Source of the DNA: CALUOB01 sp944322305
Lineage (GTDB): Bacteria > Actinomycetota > Coriobacteriia > Coriobacteriales > Coriobacteriaceae
NCBI GenBank assembly: GCA_963931605.1
Contig: OZ007031.1
Coordinates: 2,046,001 to 2,110,000, forward strand
DNA: 64,000 nt
Direction of reading: 5' to 3'
Below the pieces are notes generated by a model. The model saw only the letters and a list, made by a program, of their open reading frames with translations, was not told the DNA's origin and made no database searches. The position numbers were made by a program, and so were the translations under genes. Below, piece after piece: positions 28,214 through 36,973 of the stretch; positions within the stretch are counted from its first letter, which is position 1, and each line of letters opens with the position of its first letter.

Positions 28214-30607
28214 ATGAAGAACCGCAACGACCGGCTTTTAGTTGCCGCCGTTGACACCTCTACGGACATGCTGGCGTGCGCGGTGGCGCGCGTTCAGCTG
28301 GCGGGCGGGCCTGCGGCCGTTGAGCTTTTGGCTTCCGGCGACCACGCGTGCCGCCGCCGCGCAAACGTCGAGCTGATCGACACGTTGGACCGCGCGCTTG
28401 CGCGGGCAGGTGCCAGCGTGGCGGGGCTCGACGCCGTGCTGGTGGGGCGCGGCCCGGGATCGTTCACCGGCGTGCGCATCGGCATCTCCACGGCAAAGGG
28501 CCTGGCAGAGGCTGCCAACGTCCCGCTGTACGGGGTCTCCACGCTTGACGCTGCGGCGTGGACGGCGTGGCGCGCCGGCGTGCGCGGCCTTGTGGGCGTG
28601 GCGGCCGACGCCATGCGCGGCGAGCTGTATCCCGCGCTGTACCGCGTGGGTGACGAGGGGATTGCGCGCCTGTTCGAGCGCGAGCACGTGGTGAAGGCAA
28701 GCGAGGCTGTGGCGGCGTGGGCGGCGCGCGCAGACGCGGCGGAGATCCAGCTGACGGGCGACGGCCTCAAGCGCCACGGCGCCCTGTTCGACGCGGCCGG
28801 CCTCACCTCGCGCGTGGACGAGTCGCTGTGGCATCCGTCAGGCGAGGGGCTTTTGCTCGCCGCCGCCAACCCGGCGGCCGCAGGGGCGCTGGGCTCCGGC
28901 GACCCCGCGGGCGTGCTGCCCGTGTACACCCGCCTCTCTGACGCCGAGGAGAACGAGCGCCGCCGCCTCGGACGTGCGGAGACGGCCTCCGACGCGCTGA
29001 CCGGCGTGGCGGGCGAGCTTGCCGGCCAGCACTTGCAGCTGCGCCCGATGGCAGCCGCCGACGCCGAGGCCGCCTCGGCGCTGGAGGCGCGCTGCTTTGC
29101 CGAGCGCGAGGCGTGGACGCCTGGCATGTTCCTCTCGGAGTTCGACAACCCCGGCCGCCTGTGGTGGGTGGCGCACGACACCGGCGAGCTGGTGGGCTTG
29201 GCCGGCGGCATGGTGGTCGAGAAGGACTGCCAGATCCTCGACGTGGCGGTTGACCCGGCGCGCCGTCGTCAGGGCATCGCTCGCAAGCTGCTCGCCCAGG
29301 TGAGCTACGACGCGCAGATGCTCGGCTGCACCACGGCCTCGCTCGAGGTGGCCGAGGACAACGCCGCGGCTCGCGCGTTGTACGAGAAGCTCGGCTTTGC
29401 GCAGGTGGGCCTGCGCAAGAACTACTACGCGCCCGGCAAGCACGCGCTCGTGATGGAGGCGACGTTGCCGCTGGCGCTTCCGGTGGACGCCGCGTCGCCC
29501 GAGCCGGTGGCCTGCACGCGCCCGTGGCCCGAGCGCACGCCGCGCCGCACGGCCGAGGAGGCGGATGATCTTCTTGGCCGCCAGCTGATCTTGGCGATCG
29601 AGAGCTCGTGCGACGAGACGGCCGTGGCGATTATCGACAAGGACGGCACGCTGCTGGCCAGCCAGGTTTCCACGCAGATCGACTTCCACGCGCGGTTCGG
29701 CGGCGTGGTGCCCGAGATCGCGAGCCGCAAGCACGTGGAGGTCATCTGCGGCGTGGTGGACGCTGCGCGCGAGGAGGCCGGGCGCGCCTTGGGGCTTGCG
29801 GACCCTGTGGCGCCCTCGGAGCTTGCGGCTGTGGCGGTGACGCAGGGCCCGGGCCTGGTGGGCGCGCTGGTGGTGGGCGTGGCGTTTGCCAAGGGCTACG
29901 CCTATGCCGCCGGCAAGCCGCTCATCTGCGTGAACCACCTGGAGGGGCACCTGTTCGCCAACCTGCTCACCACGCCCGACCTCGAGCCGCCGTTCATCTT
30001 CACGCTGGTTTCGGGCGGGCATACCATGCTGGTGCACGTGCGCGCCTGGGGCGACTACCAGGTGCTGGGCGAGACGCTCGACGACGCGGTGGGCGAGGCT
30101 TTCGACAAGGTGGCCAAGGCGCTGGGGCTGGGATACCCCGGCGGGCCCATCATCTCGCGCTTGGCCGAGGAGGGCGACCCGGCGGCCATCGACTTCCCGC
30201 GGGCGCTCAACCGCCGCGGCGACTACCGCTTCTCGCTCTCGGGGCTCAAGACGGCGGTGGTGCTCTACATCGAGCAGGAGACCAAGGCCGGCCGGCCGCT
30301 GCACCTGCCCGACATCGCGGCGTCGTTCGAGGCGGCCGTGTTCGACGTGCAGTACAAGAAGGCGCGCAACGCCCTGCGCGAGACCGGCGCGCGCGAGTAC
30401 TGCCTGGGTGGCGGCGTGGCGGCCAACAAGCACCTGCGCGAGATGATGGTGAGAAAGCTCACGCGCCAGGGCATCCGCGTGACGGTGCCGCCGCAGGACG
30501 CCTGCACCGACAACGCGGCGATGATCGCCGTGGTGGCGCGCCGCAAGTTCGAGCGCGGCGAGTTCGCGGACTTCAGCGTGGACGCGGATCCCAACATGAC
30601 GTTGTAG
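28214..30607 (+). CDS. TsaB-RimI-TsaD fusion (t6A synthesis plus N-acetyltransferase)
   Basis: Three proteins are joined in one 797-residue chain. Residues 1 to about 260 are TsaB, with the motif GRGPGSFTGVRIG near 78-90. About 272-415 is a GNAT domain of RimI type (LQLRPMAAADAEAASALEARCF, RRQGIARKLL, EKLGFAQVG), expected to acetylate the N-terminus of ribosomal protein S18. About 456-797 is TsaD, with AIESSCDETAVAII, QGPGLVGALVVG, metal ligands in NHLEGH and the late DNAAMIA. ATG 28214 follows AAAAGGAG. TsaB and TsaD form a heterodimer in bacteria, so the fusion fixes them one to one. No stop or frameshift separates the parts. Confidence 0.93.
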   Translation: MKNRNDRLLVAAVDTSTDMLACAVARVQLAGGPAAVELLASGDHACRRRANVELIDTLDRALARAGASVAGLDAVLVGRGPGSFTGVRIGISTAKGLAEAANVPLYGVSTLDAAAWTAWRAGVRGLVGVAADAMRGELYPALYRVGDEGIARLFEREHVVKASEAVAAWAARADAAEIQLTGDGLKRHGALFDAAGLTSRVDESLWHPSGEGLLLAAANPAAAGALGSGDPAGVLPVYTRLSDAEENERRRLGRAETASDALTGVAGELAGQHLQLRPMAAADAEAASALEARCFAEREAWTPGMFLSEFDNPGRLWWVAHDTGELVGLAGGMVVEKDCQILDVAVDPARRRQGIARKLLAQVSYDAQMLGCTTASLEVAEDNAAARALYEKLGFAQVGLRKNYYAPGKHALVMEATLPLALPVDAASPEPVACTRPWPERTPRRTAEEADDLLGRQLILAIESSCDETAVAIIDKDGTLLASQVSTQIDFHARFGGVVPEIASRKHVEVICGVVDAAREEAGRALGLADPVAPSELAAVAVTQGPGLVGALVVGVAFAKGYAYAAGKPLICVNHLEGHLFANLLTTPDLEPPFIFTLVSGGHTMLVHVRAWGDYQVLGETLDDAVGEAFDKVAKALGLGYPGGPIISRLAEEGDPAAIDFPRALNRRGDYRFSLSGLKTAVVLYIEQETKAGRPLHLPDIAASFEAAVFDVQYKKARNALRETGAREYCLGGGVAANKHLREMMVRKLTRQGIRVTVPPQDACTDNAAMIAVVARRKFERGEFADFSVDADPNMTL

Positions 30608-30843
30608 CGGCGGGCGAGAAGCGCTGGGGCCGGGCGTGGGGCGGGGGTTCCGGTTCCGGTGCGCCGCGGCTTCAGGCGCTTCTCGACCCCCCCCGTTTGG
30701 GCTGGCGCGCTTTTATCGCCGTCCGTCGTATCGGCTGGTTGAAAAAACCATGCCGCATCGGCAAGGCGCGCGCGGGCTGCTAGACTATAGGCGTACAATC
30801 TCCCGGGGCCCTGCGCCCCGTTCGCGAAATGAGGGGATCGGCT
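30608..30843. other. Spacer with weak hairpin and C8 tract
   Basis: The 236 bases hold no supported gene. CGAGAAGCGC (30615-30624) and GCGCTTCTCG (30676-30685) are inverted repeats with a 51-base loop, followed by eight C. TACAAT at 30795-30800 could serve as a -10 element for the next gene, but no good -35 sequence is placed for it. Confidence 0.4.
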
Positions 30844-31749
30844 ATGGATCCTATTTGCCAGGGCATGCGCGGCCCCGCCGTAGAAGACGTGCAGACCCGC
30901 CTGGGCCGCCTGGGCTACACCATCTCTGACGCCGAGCTGGCCGAGAAGCGCTTCGGGCCCTCCACCGCCGAGGTGGTTGCCGCGTTCAAGCGCGACCACA
31001 ACCTGCCCGCGGGCGAGTGCATCGACCTCGAGAGCTGGAGCGAGCTGGTGGACGCCTCGTATACGCTGGGCGACCGCACGCTCTACCTGCGCCTTCCCAA
31101 CCTGCGCGGCAACGACGTGCGGCAGCTGCAGGAGGCGCTCAACGTGCTGGGCTTTGCCTGCGGCGAGGCCGACGGGTACTTCGGCCCGCACACCGAGGCG
31201 GCCCTGCAGCAGTTCCAGGAGAACGTGGGGCTGTTTGCCGACGGCATGGCGTTCCAAGATACGTTTAGCTACATCAACCGCCTGCGCCACGTGTGGGAGG
31301 GCAAGCCCGCCCAGAGCCATACCGGCGCGCACACCGGCTTCGCGCGTGCGGCGAGCGTGCTGGAGCATTACCGCATCGCCGTGATCGGCGACGACCCCAT
31401 TGCCCGCAGCGTGGCCTCGCGCATGTGGAACATCGCCAGCGCCACGACCGAGCAGAGCGGCCTGGTGCTGTGCGACGACTGCGCACCCGACGACGTGGAC
31501 TTGGTGCTGACGCTGGCCGACGGCAAGCTGCCCGAGGACGCCGCGCCACAGGCGACCATCGTCCTTTCCGAGTGCGAGAACCTCTCGGCGCGCCTGCACA
31601 CCGCCTACCTGGCGGCCAAGCACGCGCCCGCGCGCATCCGCATCGAGCTGACGGGCATCACCCGCTACAACGGCACCTTCATGGCGAGCGACGCGCAGAC
31701 CCTTGCGGTGCGCGTGCTCGACGCTCTTTGCGACGCGCTGAGCGCGTAG
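30844..31749 (+). CDS. Cytoplasmic peptidoglycan-binding protein with degenerate amidase-like domain
   Basis: The 301-residue protein starts with two PG_binding_1-type repeats (about residues 1-65, MRGPAVEDVQTRLGRLGY, and 75-145, RGNDVRQLQEALNVLGF). An alpha/beta domain follows (170-301). There is no signal peptide or membrane helix, so it is probably cytoplasmic. The order of two such repeats then an amidase_3-like fold resembles actinobacterial CwlM, a cytoplasmic regulator of MurA in mycobacteria. Here DVDLVLTLADGKLP stands where amidases have the zinc His, so hydrolase activity is unlikely. The CwlM link is inference. ATG 30844 follows GAGGGGAT. Confidence 0.7.
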   Translation: MDPICQGMRGPAVEDVQTRLGRLGYTISDAELAEKRFGPSTAEVVAAFKRDHNLPAGECIDLESWSELVDASYTLGDRTLYLRLPNLRGNDVRQLQEALNVLGFACGEADGYFGPHTEAALQQFQENVGLFADGMAFQDTFSYINRLRHVWEGKPAQSHTGAHTGFARAASVLEHYRIAVIGDDPIARSVASRMWNIASATTEQSGLVLCDDCAPDDVDLVLTLADGKLPEDAAPQATIVLSECENLSARLHTAYLAAKHAPARIRIELTGITRYNGTFMASDAQTLAVRVLDALCDALSA

Positions 31750-31869
31750 GGGTGTCGGCGTCGCGCCGCGGGTGCGCCTGACGCGCCGGTGCGGGCTTGC
31801 GCCCGGCGGGCGGCCGCGGCGGGTGGGCGCGGCGCTTGAGCTCAGCGTGTGGGCGCGGTTAGCGCACGG

Positions 31870-31899
31870 TTAGCGCAAGCGGCGCTCATCTGCTACACT
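31870..31899 (+). promoter_or_regulatory. Candidate promoter for tRNA-Gln
   Basis: TTAGCG (31870-31875) and TACACT (31894-31899) are separated by 18 bases, and the tRNA starts 15 bases later. The -10 is a reasonable sigma-70 match; the -35 is weaker. Confidence 0.5.
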
Positions 31900-31913
31900 T
31901 ATCCCTGCGCTTT

Positions 31914-31988
31914 TGGGGTATCGTCCAGTGGTTAGGACCCGGGTTTTTGGTGCCCGTCACGGGGGTTCGAATCCCTCTACCCCAGCCA
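31914..31988 (+). tRNA. tRNA-Gln (anticodon TTG)
   Basis: Acceptor TGGGGTA pairs with TACCCCA, and the anticodon stem CGGGT/GCCCG encloses TTTTGGT, giving anticodon TTG. The T arm contains GGTTCGAATCC, and the 3' GCCA is encoded. The 75-base sequence closely follows bacterial tRNA-Gln, including the unusual U1-A72 start. Confidence 0.95.
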
Positions 31989-31998
31989 AAGAAATCAA

Positions 31999-32030
31999 GG
32001 CCCCGCCGTGTAACGCGGCGGGGCCTTTTT
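31999..32030 (+). terminator. Intrinsic terminator after tRNA-Gln
   Basis: GGCCCCGCCG (31999-32008) pairs with CGGCGGGGCC (32016-32025) around a seven-base loop, and five T follow. Confidence 0.95.
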
Positions 32031-32037
32031 GCGTTGC

Positions 32038-32182
32038 GGGCGAAGGCTGGCGCGGAGGCCATGGGCGAAAACTACGCTGATACGAGAGCGTTGGGCTAAA
32101 ACCCCGCTGATACGAGCCCCTTGGGCGAAAAGTGCATTCGTACGAAGCGCATGCGCGAGAAGTGCATTCGTACGGACGCGAT
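32038..32182. repeat. Left block of degenerate 30-bp repeats
   Basis: Four contiguous 30-base units start at 32063, 32093, 32123 and 32153, each beginning near GGGCGAAAA and containing TGATACGA or TTCGTACGA. A shorter degraded unit precedes them (32038-32062). The block is inverted relative to 32277-32486. Read on the minus strand it can encode a decapeptide repeat such as SYECTFRPRG, but no credible start or ribosome-binding site exists. Confidence 0.85.
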
Positions 32183-32276
32183 CTTGTCATCTAAGGTTGG
32201 CGGGCGTCTTGAATCGGGCGGGCGAACGGTCGGAAGCCTCATGTTGGCCGCGCAAATGACATCTAAGCGCGAGGAC
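32183..32276. other. Spacer between the two inverted repeat blocks
   Basis: These 94 bases separate the oppositely oriented blocks. Near its two ends it carries GTCATCTAAG (32187-32196) and GACATCTAAG, a near-direct repeat. No gene is apparent. Confidence 0.6.
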
Positions 32277-32486
32277 CCTTTCGTATCAGTTGGATTTTCG
32301 CCCAAGACTTTCGTATCAGGTGAGTTTTCGCGCACGCGCTTCGTATGAGTGCGGTTATCGCCCAAGCGCTTCGTATGAGTGTACTTCTCGCCCAGAAGCG
32401 TCGTATGAGTGCGCTTCTCGCCTGCGGAGTTCGCATGGGCAAGGCTTTCGCCCAGGCAATTCGCACGAACGTGATTTTCGCTCTGC
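32277..32486. repeat. Right block of seven degenerate 30-bp repeats
   Basis: Seven contiguous units of exactly 30 bases start at 32277 and every 30 bases to 32457. The consensus is close to CGCTTCGTATGAGTGCG followed by TTTTCGCCCAAG. Units differ at many positions but keep TTCG-AT and TTCGCC at the same phase. Read on the plus strand, one frame gives a decapeptide repeat of type FRPRASYECG. The order is opposite to the left block. Confidence 0.9.
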
Positions 32487-32710
32487 GGGGCATTCTTGGG
32501 GGATGCCGTCTGCGGAGAGCGTCATCGGAACCGTAGCGTCTGCGAGAAAAGCGCGACCGAGGCCGTGCCGCCTGCGGAGGTATCGCTGGGGCTTTGCTGC
32601 CCGCGGAGGTCGCCGCGGTCGTATCGCGCAGAGATGCCTGCTCTTTTCTCGCGGCGCCCCCCTCGTATCGGCCGCGGTCGTATCGCGCAGAGGGGGCGTC
32701 GCCAAAGCTT
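32487..32710. repeat. More degraded extension with about 30-base period
   Basis: CTGCGGAG-like motifs recur at 32510, 32540, 32572 and 32601, spaced 29-32 bases. A 22-base sequence (GCCGCGGTCGTATCGCGCAG plus AG) occurs exactly twice, at 32612-32633 and 32671-32692, 59 bases apart. I see no supported gene between here and the response regulator start at 32890. Confidence 0.65.
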
Positions 32711-32889
32711 TGCCGCTTGCGAGGGGCTTGCTCACGGGGACGCTACATGCGGGAACGTCTTAAAAAACACGGAAAGTCATCCGCCGTTGAGTTTTTCTTG
32801 ACAATCTCTTGCCAAGATAATGCTGAGGGCAATGGACGAAAAGGGCGCTGTCGGCGCGAGGCCGGGCGGCGCTTGGCAAGGAGAGGGCG

Positions 32890-33666
32890 ATGGCGGATTA
32901 CAAGCGGGCATCCAGCATGCACGACGCGGGCAAGGCAAAGCGCTCCGACGGCGGCAAGGCGGACGCGTGCCCGCCGCGTCTGCTCGTGGTGGATGACGAG
33001 CCCGACATCGTGGAGATGCTCGTGGCGTACTTCCAGCTCAGCGGGATGGAGGTTGTCGGCGCGCACAACGCCGCCGAGGCGCTGGCCCGCGCCGGCGACG
33101 ACATCGACCTGGCGCTTCTGGACATCAACATGCCCGGCATGGACGGCCTTGAGCTGTGCCGCCGCCTGCGCGAGCGCCTGACCTGCCCCATCATCTTTCT
33201 CACGGCGCGCGTGGAAGACGCCGACCAGCTGGAGGGCTTCTCGGCCGGTGCCGACGACTACGTGCTCAAGCCGTTCTCGCTCGAGGTACTCGGTGCGCGG
33301 GTGCGGGCGCATCTGGCCCGCGGGACGCGAACCGGCGCCTCGCGCACCGTGCGCGCCTTCGGCCCGGTGCGCATCGACTATGCGCAGCGCTCAGTCACGG
33401 TGATGGCAAGCGGCGCCGCGCCCGCCGAGGTGCAGCTCACGCGCACGGAGTTCGACATCGTGGCGCTGCTGAGCAAGAACCCGGGGCAGGTCTTCGACCG
33501 CCAGCGCATCTACGAGGAAGTGTGGGGCTGGGACGCCGCGGGCGACGCCTCCAGCGTGACCGAGCACATCCGTCGCACGCGCAAAAAGCTGACGGCCGCC
33601 GGTGCGCCCGAAAACGCTGTTGAGACGGTGTGGGGCGTGGGCTACAAGTGGGGGCTGCAGCGATGA
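32890..33666 (+). CDS. OmpR-family response regulator
   Basis: This 258-residue DNA-binding response regulator is the partner of the sensor kinase that follows. The receiver domain (about 30-145) has the acidic pocket VVDDEPD, phosphorylation site D78 (LALLDINMPGMDG), and switch residues T (IFLTAR) and K127 (YVLKPF). The winged-helix domain includes LTRTEFDIVALLSKNPGQVF and VEHIRRTRKKL-like sequence (TEHIRRTRKKL). A 29-residue basic N-terminal extension precedes the receiver. AAGGAGAGGG precedes the ATG. The stop overlaps the kinase start (ATGA). Confidence 0.94.
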   Translation: MADYKRASSMHDAGKAKRSDGGKADACPPRLLVVDDEPDIVEMLVAYFQLSGMEVVGAHNAAEALARAGDDIDLALLDINMPGMDGLELCRRLRERLTCPIIFLTARVEDADQLEGFSAGADDYVLKPFSLEVLGARVRAHLARGTRTGASRTVRAFGPVRIDYAQRSVTVMASGAAPAEVQLTRTEFDIVALLSKNPGQVFDRQRIYEEVWGWDAAGDASSVTEHIRRTRKKLTAAGAPENAVETVWGVGYKWGLQR

Positions 33667-35807
33667 GGGGTGCAAAGCAAGACGATAAGCACGCGCCCGA
33701 CAAGCACGCGCACGCCGGCAAGGACCTGGGCGATAAGCGCTCGGAGAGCCGCGCGCAGAGATCTGCCGAGGCCCCAGGCGCCGGTACGGCGGGCGCAGCG
33801 GCATCTGTCGTGACAGGCGCAGCGGCATCTGGCGCAGCAGCCCCATCGTTCGCCGCCGCGCGACCCGCTTCCGCCCCGGGTTTTGCCGACCGCTTGCGCG
33901 CGCGGTACCGGCGCGCTCCTCTCGCCGCGGTGTTTATCGCCTACCTGGCGGCGTATCTGCTGCTTGCGTGCGGCCTTACGTTTGCGGGGATCTGGCTGGT
34001 AAACGACGCGTACGAATGGCTGTGGGACGCTGAGATGCCCGTGCGCGTGTACAACGGGCCGTACCTGTACGACCAAGAGGGCGGCGACATCGTGCCCGCC
34101 GCCTCCATAGAGATAGGTGATTACAGCGGGGACCGGTCGCTGTACCTGGGGATCAACCCGGCGGACACGGGCGCCGAGGCCGAGGCGGCGGGAGAGGGCG
34201 CCGCGGCGAAGGCAGGCGCGGGCTCGTCCACATCCGGCGGGACGCTGTCCGGCACCGAGCTTGAGGAGACGCACGAGGTCTATGCAACGCTCGAGATGGT
34301 GGCCGACGATCCCACGCTGGCCATCTCGGACTGGGGCGGGAACTTTGCGGATCCGTACGACTCGGACGCGTACGAGGAGGTCCTCTCTCAGGGCGGCGAC
34401 AACATAAACCCGGCAGACCTGCCGGCCTACGACGCCCACCAGCGGTCGGTGCGCACCCAGGTTGACGGCGGCGCCATCGGGCTCAGCACGGACGCCGAGA
34501 CGCCCTCGTCAAACGTGGCGTATTACATCTCGCAGGACATGGACCTCACGCCGGCGGTGGCCGCGATGCGCGCGCTGAGCTTCTTGATGCCCTTCATGGT
34601 TTTCGGCGTGCTGGCGTGGGTGATGTTCCGGCGCTTTTACCGGCTGCGGCTGGCCGAGCCGCTGGCAGTGCTGACGGCGGCTACCGACAAGATCGCCGCG
34701 CAGGATCTGGACTTTGCGGTGCCGGCAGTGTCGGGACGCGAGTTCGGCCGGCTGGCCGAGGCCTTTGAGCACATGCGCGCCTCGCTGTTGGCGGCGCAGC
34801 GGCGCATGTGGCGCACGGCGGAGGAGCGCAAGCGCCTGAACGCCGCCTTTGCGCACGACCTGCGTACGCCGCTCACGGTGCTCAAGGGCACGCTCGAGAT
34901 ATCGCGCCTGCGCCTGGAAGCCGATGCGGCGCAGCTGGACGCCTTGCCGGCGGCGGCCGAGAAGAGCGCGGCGCCAAGCGGGGAGGAGCCAAGCGAAGAG
35001 GCAGCGCGCGCGGAGGCCGACGGTGCTGAGCTGCGCGCCTGTGCCGACGGGGCGCGCGAGCGCCTGGTGCAGGCGTCGCACACGCTGGCGACGCTCGACG
35101 CGCAGGTGGCGCGACTGCAGCGCTACGCCGACCTCATGAGCACAGCGAGCAAGCTGGAGGACCGTCCGGTGGTTTGCGAGCGCGTTGAGCTGGGCGCGTT
35201 TGCGCGCGAGCTCGCCGGCGAGGCCGAGGCGCTGGTGGCGGCCTCGCCCAAGCCGCTGCGCTTCAGCTGCGCGCTTGCGGTAGACGGCGCCGCGCCGCGC
35301 TTGGTTGACGTTGGGGCAGCAGGCGGGTCCGCGGAAGCTGCGACGGGCTGCCGCGACGGCGGGGTGCCGGAGCTCGGCGGCAAGCCGGCCGCGGGCGCCG
35401 GGCCGGACGCGGGAAGCGAGCCGGCCGCGGGCGCCGGCGTTGCGGTGGCGCTCGATCCTGCGCTCGTGGCCGAGGCGGTGGGCAACTTGCTCAACAACGC
35501 CCGGGGCCACGCGGCCGGCGAGGTGACCCTGGCGCTTTCGTACGCAAACGGAGAGCTTGCCTGCACGGTGACAGACGACGGGGAGGGCTTTACGCCCGAG
35601 GCCCTAAGGCGCGGCTGTGAGCCGTTTTACAGCGAGGCAAAGTCGGCAGAGCACTTTGGCATGGGGCTCAACATCGCCTCGGTGCTGGCCGAGCTGCACG
35701 GCGGGGGGCTTGCGCTTGCCAACGTTCCGGTGCCGGGCCACGGCGCGCGTGTCACGGCGCGGTTCCGCTGCGGGGAGCCCTCGGCAGGAGGCCGCGCGGC
35801 GGCGTAG
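33663..35807 (+). CDS. Membrane sensor histidine kinase
   Basis: The 714-residue kinase has a long Ala-rich cytoplasmic N-terminus (about 1-85), a membrane helix (about 90-112), an extracellular sensor segment of about 190 residues, a second helix (about 302-322) and a HAMP-like linker. The HisKA box FAHDLRTPLTVLKG has its phospho-His near residue 398. The ATPase domain has NLLNNARGHA, DDGEGF and GMGLNIA. Low-complexity Ala/Gly insertions lie between the two kinase subdomains and within the sensor domain. The start ATG 33663 overlaps the regulator stop. The signal sensed is unknown. Confidence 0.92.
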   Translation: MRGAKQDDKHAPDKHAHAGKDLGDKRSESRAQRSAEAPGAGTAGAAASVVTGAAASGAAAPSFAAARPASAPGFADRLRARYRRAPLAAVFIAYLAAYLLLACGLTFAGIWLVNDAYEWLWDAEMPVRVYNGPYLYDQEGGDIVPAASIEIGDYSGDRSLYLGINPADTGAEAEAAGEGAAAKAGAGSSTSGGTLSGTELEETHEVYATLEMVADDPTLAISDWGGNFADPYDSDAYEEVLSQGGDNINPADLPAYDAHQRSVRTQVDGGAIGLSTDAETPSSNVAYYISQDMDLTPAVAAMRALSFLMPFMVFGVLAWVMFRRFYRLRLAEPLAVLTAATDKIAAQDLDFAVPAVSGREFGRLAEAFEHMRASLLAAQRRMWRTAEERKRLNAAFAHDLRTPLTVLKGTLEISRLRLEADAAQLDALPAAAEKSAAPSGEEPSEEAARAEADGAELRACADGARERLVQASHTLATLDAQVARLQRYADLMSTASKLEDRPVVCERVELGAFARELAGEAEALVAASPKPLRFSCALAVDGAAPRLVDVGAAGGSAEAATGCRDGGVPELGGKPAAGAGPDAGSEPAAGAGVAVALDPALVAEAVGNLLNNARGHAAGEVTLALSYANGELACTVTDDGEGFTPEALRRGCEPFYSEAKSAEHFGMGLNIASVLAELHGGGLALANVPVPGHGARVTARFRCGEPSAGGRAAA

Positions 35808-35944
35808 GGCGCGCGAGGTGCGCAGCGGCGGGGGAGCTGCGGCCGCACGGTAGCTGCCAATCAACAAAACACCAGGTAACACACAGGGTGCGTCAAGCAT
35901 CCAGCGCGAGCTGTGGCCATAGGCGGCCGCGGTGGGGAGGAACG

Positions 35945-36973
35945 ATGGGACGCAATGAAGAGGCCAGGGATTGCGGCCGGCTTTTCTTTTGCATAGACGA
36001 AGGCGACGAGCGACGCCTGTTCGGCGGCAAAGAGGCGCCCGCGGCCTCCGGTGCCACGGAGGGCGGCACGGGTGCGGTTCGCCCCGGCGTGGCGCGTGCG
36101 GCCGGATCGGTGCGTTCCCTGCGCAACGTTCCTGACCTGGCGCGAGGGTCGCGTGCGGGATCAGTTGGGATGCCGGCGCTAGACCTGGGCGGGGAGGTCT
36201 CTTCCGACCTGCCGCATATGCCCGCCGAGCCTGTTGAGCGCCTGCTGCGCGCCCGTGCGGCGGGGCGCCGCGGGCGGCGCCGCGGGCGGACGCGGATCGG
36301 TTGGGGACGGGCGGCGCGCGTGCTCGCCCCGGCGCTCGCGGTGGTCCTTGCGGCCGCGGTGGTGGTTCTCGCCTGGCGCTACGGGCCGGAGGTCTGGGCA
36401 TGGGTGGGCAGCCCGGCGGCGGTGCGGGCGTTGGTGGAGGCTCGGCCGGTGCTGGCGCGGCTGGCTATCGTGGGCGTCAACGTGGCGCAGATCGTGGTGG
36501 CGGTGATCCCCGGCGAGCCGGTTGAGCTTGCCAGTGGCTATGCGCTGGGGTTTTGGGAGGGGACGCTGTCGTGCCTGGTGGCAAGCGCCGTCGGCTCCAC
36601 GCTGGTGTTCTTTGCGGTGCGGCGCTGGGGCAAGCGCGTGGTGGGGTTGTTTTTCTCGCCCGAGCGGCTGGATGAGGTGGCGTGGCTCAAAGACACGGCG
36701 CGGCTCGAGCTGGTTATGTTTCTGGTGTTTCTTATCCCCGGCACGCCCAAGGACCTGCTCACGTACGCGGCCGGGCTTACGCGCATGCGCTACCGAGCGC
36801 TGCTGCCCATTGTGACCGTGGGCCGGATCCCGTCGGTTGTCACCTCGACGTTTGCCGCGGCGGCCCTGGGCGCGGGCAAGTGGGAGATGACCTTGGTGGC
36901 GCTCGGCATAGGCGTGGCGCTGGCCCTTGCCGGCGGCGCCGTCTACGCGCTGATCCAGTGCCGGATGCGTTAG
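35945..36973 (+). CDS. TVP38/TMEM64 (DedA-like, VTT domain) membrane protein
   Basis: The 342-residue protein has a ~120-residue charged N-terminal cytoplasmic region and then five or six membrane helices of the VTT/SNARE-associated family. Typical motifs are GEPVELASGYALGFWEG in the first half and FLIPGTPKDLLTYAAG in the second. Family members are implicated in lipid or undecaprenyl-phosphate handling, but the substrate of this one is not known. ATG 35945 is preceded by GGGGAGGAA. The long N-terminus (RLLRARAAGRRGRRRG just before the first helix) is not part of the family domain. Confidence 0.85.
   Translation: MGRNEEARDCGRLFFCIDEGDERRLFGGKEAPAASGATEGGTGAVRPGVARAAGSVRSLRNVPDLARGSRAGSVGMPALDLGGEVSSDLPHMPAEPVERLLRARAAGRRGRRRGRTRIGWGRAARVLAPALAVVLAAAVVVLAWRYGPEVWAWVGSPAAVRALVEARPVLARLAIVGVNVAQIVVAVIPGEPVELASGYALGFWEGTLSCLVASAVGSTLVFFAVRRWGKRVVGLFFSPERLDEVAWLKDTARLELVMFLVFLIPGTPKDLLTYAAGLTRMRYRALLPIVTVGRIPSVVTSTFAAAALGAGKWEMTLVALGIGVALALAGGAVYALIQCRMR

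Noticed and set aside
32063..32486. CRISPR array
   Set aside because: The 30-base units are contiguous and all degenerate, with no identical repeats alternating with unique spacers, and no cas genes are present.
32290..32763. Gene for a decapeptide-repeat protein
   Set aside because: The open frame follows from the 30-base period; several frames on both strands are equally open, and no start signal supports one.
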